In this document: positions 7,055-10,183 of the stretch, piece by piece
Layout of the letters: every line of letters begins with the position of its first letter
Numbering within the stretch: the first letter of the stretch is position 1
Source: Chloromonas sp. AAM2
Lineage: Eukaryota; Chlorophyta; Chlorophyceae; Chlamydomonadales; Chlamydomonadaceae
Assembly (NCBI GenBank): GCA_004335635.1
Contig: QAXH01004297.1
Span: 1 to 10,183, forward strand
DNA length: 10,183 bases
Reading direction: 5' to 3'
The notes under the pieces: model-generated
Told to the model about the DNA's origin: nothing
What the model saw: only the letters and a program-made list of their open reading frames with translations
The model's database searches: none
Program-made: the position numbers and the translations under genes

Positions 7055-10000
7055 CTGCGGTACAAATCATAAGCAGTATGTTGTAGTTTCATGATGCACG
7101 TCTTTCAGCCAGAGGCAACACAAAAACTGTTGTCTTGCTCAGGCCAGGGCAATGCCAGTCCCGCTCCGTGTCCCAATGTCCTCCTCAAAGTGCGCCCTTT
7201 CCTTCCAAGGTAGGCAAAACAAGCCCGTCATGTGTCCTGTCTCAGGCTTGTCGCCCGACCCTACCTTGTAAGCCATAAGCAGTAAGGAGAAGAATAGTAT
7301 AGTAGAAGTATAAGAATAGAATAGTATAACTATGCACCGTGTTATGCCCTCTTACTGCCTTACTGCTCTGCTTACTTCTTGGCGTATTCTGGGATGTGCT
7401 GGTCAGCCCTCTGCTTGCCCTGGTTGCGAGTCACATAGAGGTAGTTGCGAATGGTGTGGTAGTCAATCGAGTACTTGCCGAACTCTAGGCCCTTGGGGCC
7501 AATCTGCACAAAAAGATGCGCCAAGCAATTTAACATGCCAAATGTGTAGAATACGCCAACGTTGTTTACAGGCATATGTTGTGTCTAGCTGCAGTATACC
7601 GTGGGTTGAATCATGAGAAGCCATGTAATGATGATCATCATCACCTTACGACCACCATATGACATGGACACGATCGCCTAGGCGTCACTACCATAGGATT
7701 GGATGAGATGAGATCGTGCACAATCCTCACCAGGTTGATGAACCATGCCAGTAGGTTGCCGAGCCATAGTGGCGCCGGATCCTGGAACTTGCCCAGTTTG
7801 GCCTGATCGTCGCTGATAACAGTCTGTAGGCAAAAGAAGCACACAAACGAGATGCTCGATTTAAACAAGTGTATGTATGGCTGGTCACCGTTCAAATGTT
7901 GAGCATTGTTTTGCAAATAGTAACCATTGTGAAGCCAAACCTTAGCGCGGAAACGGTTGGATGAGACGAAAAGACAAGATACAAACCTCGTTCACGATCA
8001 CAGGTGTGCCCCGGTCCAATCCGTGTTCGGATGGACATCGAGCAGGACGGGTACCGCTCAGACACCAAAACACTCGCCTCGACAAGCGGGCAAGGAAAGC
8101 AAGGCACAAACGACCTGCTGAAGGAAGTCACAAACCAAAGCCCTTCAAACAGGGTATGGTGCACCTGCCTGACCTGTTTCAAGCCACACTCATCCGTACG
8201 TGCTGCCTCTCTACCTGCTCTCTTTCCCAAATTTGCTGTTCTGCACTGACGGTGTCTTTCCCTCTGTACCATTAGTATACCTGCATGAGTAGGGGTGACC
8301 CAAACCCTAACCCTAACCCAAAGCCAAACCCTAACCCAAACCCTAACCTGCATGACTATGGGTGTCCTGTCCCCGGTGCTGACGGTGGGCGTGATGTCCA
8401 GCCGGTGCCGCACTGAGTCCAGCAGCTCCCGGCCCCTCGCATTGCGCACCACCACGTACTGCGGGTGCTGGGTCATGTTGCCGCCGAGGTAGGGCACGCC
8501 CATGTAACCGACCTGCAGGGGAAGGCAGGGTGTCGGACATAGGGCACACGGGGCGAGGGTGTCGGACTGAGGCAAGTAGATGTCGGCGGTCGACCCCACA
8601 AATTCATCTCCCAAATTGTGATCCGCTGTGACAGCCTTGCGCCATGAGTCGTGTGTGTGGTCTGCCCTCAGCTGGTCCAGCTCTGCCCTGAGGGTCTTGG
8701 CCCCTACACGCATGTTAATGTTTGGCCCTGTATACATTTCAGGCCTCGGACCTGAAGGGGCGAGGCGGGTCAGGAATGCGCACCAAACACAGGGTATGCA
8801 ACCGCGTATAGTGCAGGGAACGCACACGCATCTAGCAGTACAAAATACTAACTGGTTAGCACTTCCTTTTGGTACATGAATACAGGGCATCTGCACAAGC
8901 CTGTTTCCTGTCCAGAGCCTTTGTCTTGACCACTGTTTGCTGCTGTGAGCCGCTTAACCAGAGACTGGCTACCAGCATTCGATCCATTGGTCAGTTGCAT
9001 ATCGGCCCATGCATGGCTGGCTAGCGTTTGTGCTTGGGCGCCCTGGTGCGGTCTTTGCATGTGCCTGTGTTGAGTTTTGTGATGATTTTGCAAATTGCCA
9101 AGCCCCCGATCCGCTCACGCAAACAGAGAACAAGAAGGCTACCAACTGACCAAATAATATGCTAACATTAATGTCAACACAAGGACACATTTGAACTGAT
9201 CAGCTCTCAGTAATTTGAAGGAACCAAACACTTGATCCGCTCACCACCATGTCTGCAAGCCCATTGCTGTAGTCAAAGCACGAGTAGCAGGAGGGGGCGA
9301 TCACGTCATTCAGCTCGTTGGCGGGCAGGCAGAAGTACGGCTTGTACTCGAAACTGCCATCAGTATGCTTCACATGAACCTGCAGGAAGCGGTACAAGGT
9401 TACAAGACTAGGAATCAGGTGTGTCCTCCTGATGTCACCAGACTCCCAGGTGCAACCCACCTGTGGGTGTAACCATGGAATGGTGTCAGCATGCAGATTC
9501 ATGCACATGGTGTCAGCATGCAGATTCATGCACATGGTGTCAGCAGGCAAATTCATGCACATGATGTCAGCATGCAGATGTAAGCACGTGGTTCTCCTCC
9601 CTGGTGTGACCTTGGCGTATTCATGATGTGGATGACAGGGGTGCCCAAAGGGTTTATGGGTATCGAAACACCGAGGCCGGAGGTCTGTGCTGGTGGAGTG
9701 AGGCACAGCAAAGCCGAGCGGAGCCCGAGGGTGGGCTCAAAAGCCTTTAGATTTGCATGACCCAATCATGTGGTTTTTTCAAACAAATGACGCCCATCTG
9801 ATGAGTTCATTGCATCCGTTCCTGGACCCCACCGAATTGTGCACCACCCAATGTAAATGACTGACACCACCCAAAATGTGACTGACACCCCCTGGGTATA
9901 AGGGCCCCCTGGAGCCCCCCTGATGAATTCATCACATCCGTTTCTGGCCCAACTGACACTCACCAGATTGTGCACCATGTGAACATGCAACTTCGTGCAC

Positions 10001-10111
10001 CATCTGAGCATGCAGATTCATGCACTTACCCGGTAGTCCTGCATGAACTCATAGTGCATCACCTCCCCCGGCCGAGTGCTGGCAGCCTTCAGGAACTTGT
10101 CCAAAGTGCCC
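6940..10111 (-). CDS. HCAR: 7-hydroxymethyl chlorophyll a reductase, C-terminal six exons (5' end off window)
   Basis: HCAR is a chloroplast iron-sulphur flavoprotein that reduces 7-hydroxymethyl chlorophyll a to chlorophyll a, using ferredoxin as donor, in the last step of chlorophyll b to a conversion. It belongs to the FrhB (F420 hydrogenase beta subunit) family. Exons on the minus strand: 10030-10111, 9245-9379, 8348-8512, 7731-7823, 7376-7503 and 6940-7054, stop TAG at 6942-6940. They total 718 bases, one base closing a split codon plus 239 codons including stop. Recognisable blocks in order are LDKFLKAAS, HYEFMQDYR, PYFCLPANEL, DVIAPSCYSCFDYSNGLAD, GYMGVP, MTQHPQYVVVRN, ITPTVSTGDR, GPKGLEFGKYS, DYHTIRNYLYV and EYAKKIVAQY. 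All are very close to plant HCAR as I remember it. The SCYSC cysteines lie in the conserved cluster-binding stretch. All splice phases agree. The N-terminus, with transit peptide and further cysteines, is outside the window. Confidence 0.94.
7055..7375 (-). other. HCAR last intron
   Basis: Intron with donor GTAAGC (overlapping an in-frame TAA) and acceptor CCGCAG. It includes an A/G-rich plus-strand stretch at 7285-7330 of AGTATAGTAGAAGTATAAG type. No coding content was seen. Confidence 0.8.
7376..7503 (-). CDS. HCAR: HCAR exon (GPKGLEFGKYS / DYHTIRNYLYV block)
   Basis: The exon starts after a TTTTTGTGCAG acceptor with a good pyrimidine tract and encodes IGPKGLEFGKYSIDYHTIRN then QHIPEYAK, 42 codons plus two bases. 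The donor is AA|GTAAGC. The in-frame TAA at 7374-7372 is part of this donor, so an unspliced reading would wrongly end the protein here. Splicing instead restores the conserved YAKKIV sequence. Confidence 0.93.
7626..7639. repeat. Perfect 14-base palindrome
   Basis: ATGATGATCATCAT inside a short HCAR intron (7504-7730). Probably a simple-repeat by-product. Confidence 0.6.
7731..7823 (-). CDS. HCAR: HCAR exon (APLWLGNLLAWFINL block)
   Basis: This exon of 31 codons, phase 0 at both ends, lies between a GCCTACAG acceptor and a GTGAGG donor. It encodes TVISDDQAKLG followed by the hydrophobic stretch PLWLGNLLAWFINL, which matches the equivalent hydrophobic stretch of plant HCAR. Confidence 0.92.
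7824..8347 (-). other. HCAR intron opening with telomere-like repeat
   Basis: Donor GTTAGG is the start of the TTAGGG/TTTGGG block at 8299-8347. The rest of the intron has no recognised feature. Acceptor GCCTACAG. Confidence 0.8.
8299..8347 (-). repeat. Telomere-like TTAGGG / TTTGGG interstitial repeat
   Basis: On the minus strand the intron begins GTTAGGG and continues with TTTGGG, TTAGGG and TTTGGC units, about eight six-base units in total. It is not the plant TTTAGGG nor the Chlamydomonas TTTTAGGG repeat. Confidence 0.9.
8348..8512 (-). CDS. HCAR: HCAR exon (GYMGVP / MTQHPQYV block)
   Basis: This exon of 55 codons, phase 0 at both ends, starts after a CCTGCAG acceptor. It encodes VGYMGVPYLGG, MTQHPQYVVVRN and ITPTVSTGDRTP. 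The donor is CAG|GTTAGG, whose GT is the first base pair of a telomere-like repeat block. A 334-codon open frame spanning 7892-8896 on this strand contains the exon but is otherwise intron read-through. Confidence 0.93.
8513..9244 (-). other. HCAR intron
   Basis: The 732-base intron has donor GTGAGC and acceptor CCTGCAG. It contains the partial dispersed repeat at 9008-9045. A second GTGAGCGGATC word at 9106-9117 copies the donor region. Nothing else was recognised. Confidence 0.75.
9008..9045 (+). repeat. Dispersed repeat, diverged partial copy in an HCAR intron
   Basis: CATGCATGGCTGGCTAGCGT, then TTGTGCTTGGGCG. It is the most diverged fragment of the family and lies in the intron between the SCYSC and GYMGVP exons of HCAR. 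Confidence 0.65.
9245..9379 (-). CDS. HCAR: HCAR exon (iron-sulphur SCYSC block)
   Basis: This exon of 45 codons, phase 0 at both ends, lies between a CCTGCAG acceptor and a GTGAGC donor. It encodes VHVKHTDGSF, PYFCLPANEL and the conserved APSCYSCFDYSNGLAD motif, whose cysteines sit in the cluster-binding region of the HCAR/FrhB family. It joins cleanly to the exon on each side. Confidence 0.94.
9380..10029 (-). other. HCAR intron rich in short duplications
   Basis: The 650-base intron has donor GTAAGTGC and acceptor CCTGCAG. It holds the 27-bp tandem array at 9478-9590 and a pair of imperfect direct repeats, CTGATGAGTTCAT...CATCCGTTCCTGG near 9798-9825 and CTGATGAATTCAT...CATCCGTTTCTGG near 9920-9947, each followed by an ATTGTGCACCA word. 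Confidence 0.8.
9478..9590. repeat. 27-bp tandem repeat, about four copies
   Basis: The unit is ATGGTGTCAGCATGCAGATT followed by CATGCAC on the plus strand. The first two copies are nearly identical, the third and fourth carry substitutions. A related GCATGCAGATTCATGCAC word occurs at 10009-10026, covering the intron's donor. Confidence 0.92.
10030..10111 (-). CDS. HCAR: HCAR exon (LDKFLKAA / HYEFMQDYR block)
   Basis: The exon begins after a GCGCGCAG acceptor with one base that completes a codon from the exon upstream, then encodes GTLDKFLKAAS and ends with HYEFMQDYR before the donor GTAAGTGC (phase 0). The acceptor has no clear pyrimidine tract because the intron just upstream is a (GGTGAT)n microsatellite, so the left boundary is less certain than the rest. 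Reading through the repeat in frame would add an alternating Val-Met run, which is unlikely. Confidence 0.85.
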
Positions 10112-10122
10112 CTGCGCGCGGC

Positions 10123-10183
10123 CATCACCATCACCATCACCATCACCATCACCATCACCATCACCATCACCATCACCATCACC
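10123..10183. repeat. (ATCACC)n microsatellite running off the right edge
   Basis: About ten perfect hexamer units. On the HCAR transcript it is (GGTGAT)n, placed just before the acceptor of the exon at 10030-10111, so most likely intronic. Its full length is unknown. Confidence 0.93.

Noticed and set aside
7892..8896. A 334-codon open frame on the minus strand, the longest in the window.
   Set aside because: It contains one true HCAR exon (8348-8512) but the rest is intron read through in the same frame, with repeat-coded VWVRVWLWVRV-type sequence and canonical splice sites on both sides of the exon.
10123..10183. Plus-strand (CATCAC)n reads as a poly-histidine tract, like an affinity tag.
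   Set aside because: It is a natural hexamer microsatellite antisense to HCAR, just outside a clear exon; there is no plus-strand gene and no vector-like sequence around it.
1..10183. Bacterial or mobile defence-type system, CRISPR or operon.
   Set aside because: Both genes are intron-split eukaryotic genes, and the repeats are tandem or dispersed eukaryotic types without spacer structure or ribosome binding sites.

Overview
The window reads as nuclear DNA of a photosynthetic eukaryote, most likely a chlorophyte green alga. Two protein-coding genes lie head-to-tail on the minus strand, both cut by the window edges and both split into many short exons (about 63-200 bases) by GT-AG introns of roughly 230-730 bases. 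Most plus-strand open frames are shadows. The algal assignment rests on the upstream gene, which encodes the plant and algal chlorophyll-cycle enzyme 7-hydroxymethyl chlorophyll a reductase (HCAR), on high intron density, and on GC-rich exons set in repeat-rich non-coding DNA. I cannot name the genus.

Right half (about 6940-10183): the C-terminal six exons of HCAR, running from right to left, with the stop at 6940-6942. All exon joins keep one frame, giving 238 residues of the C-terminal part. The N-terminal exons lie beyond position 10183. The introns hold a (GGTGAT)n microsatellite, a 27-bp tandem repeat and a telomere-like TTAGGG/TTTGGG block.

Middle (4603-6939): an intergenic stretch of about 2.3 kb with no convincing gene. 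It holds two tandem copies of a ~168-bp repeat, three copies of a dispersed ~65-bp repeat, a short perfect hairpin beside a TATA-like run, and a cluster of GTAC motifs. It should contain the HCAR 3' end and the promoter and 5' UTR of the next gene.

Left half (319-4602): the N-terminal part of a secreted laccase-type multicopper oxidase. Eight exons join in one frame to 349 residues: signal peptide, first cupredoxin domain with the HWHG and WHAH copper-ligand motifs, and part of the second domain. The third domain, with the type 1 copper ligands, lies beyond position 1. A ninth, optional 63-base exon between two of these looks like a decayed copy of the end of the exon before it and would keep the frame. 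One intron starts with GC instead of GT.

The two genes have no evident shared pathway: one is plastid pigment metabolism, the other a secreted copper enzyme. The less ordinary content is the non-coding layer: a dispersed repeat family present in both introns and intergenic DNA, several simple repeats sitting directly against splice sites, and the candidate duplicated cassette exon. No prokaryotic operon, CRISPR, RNA gene or intact transposon was seen.
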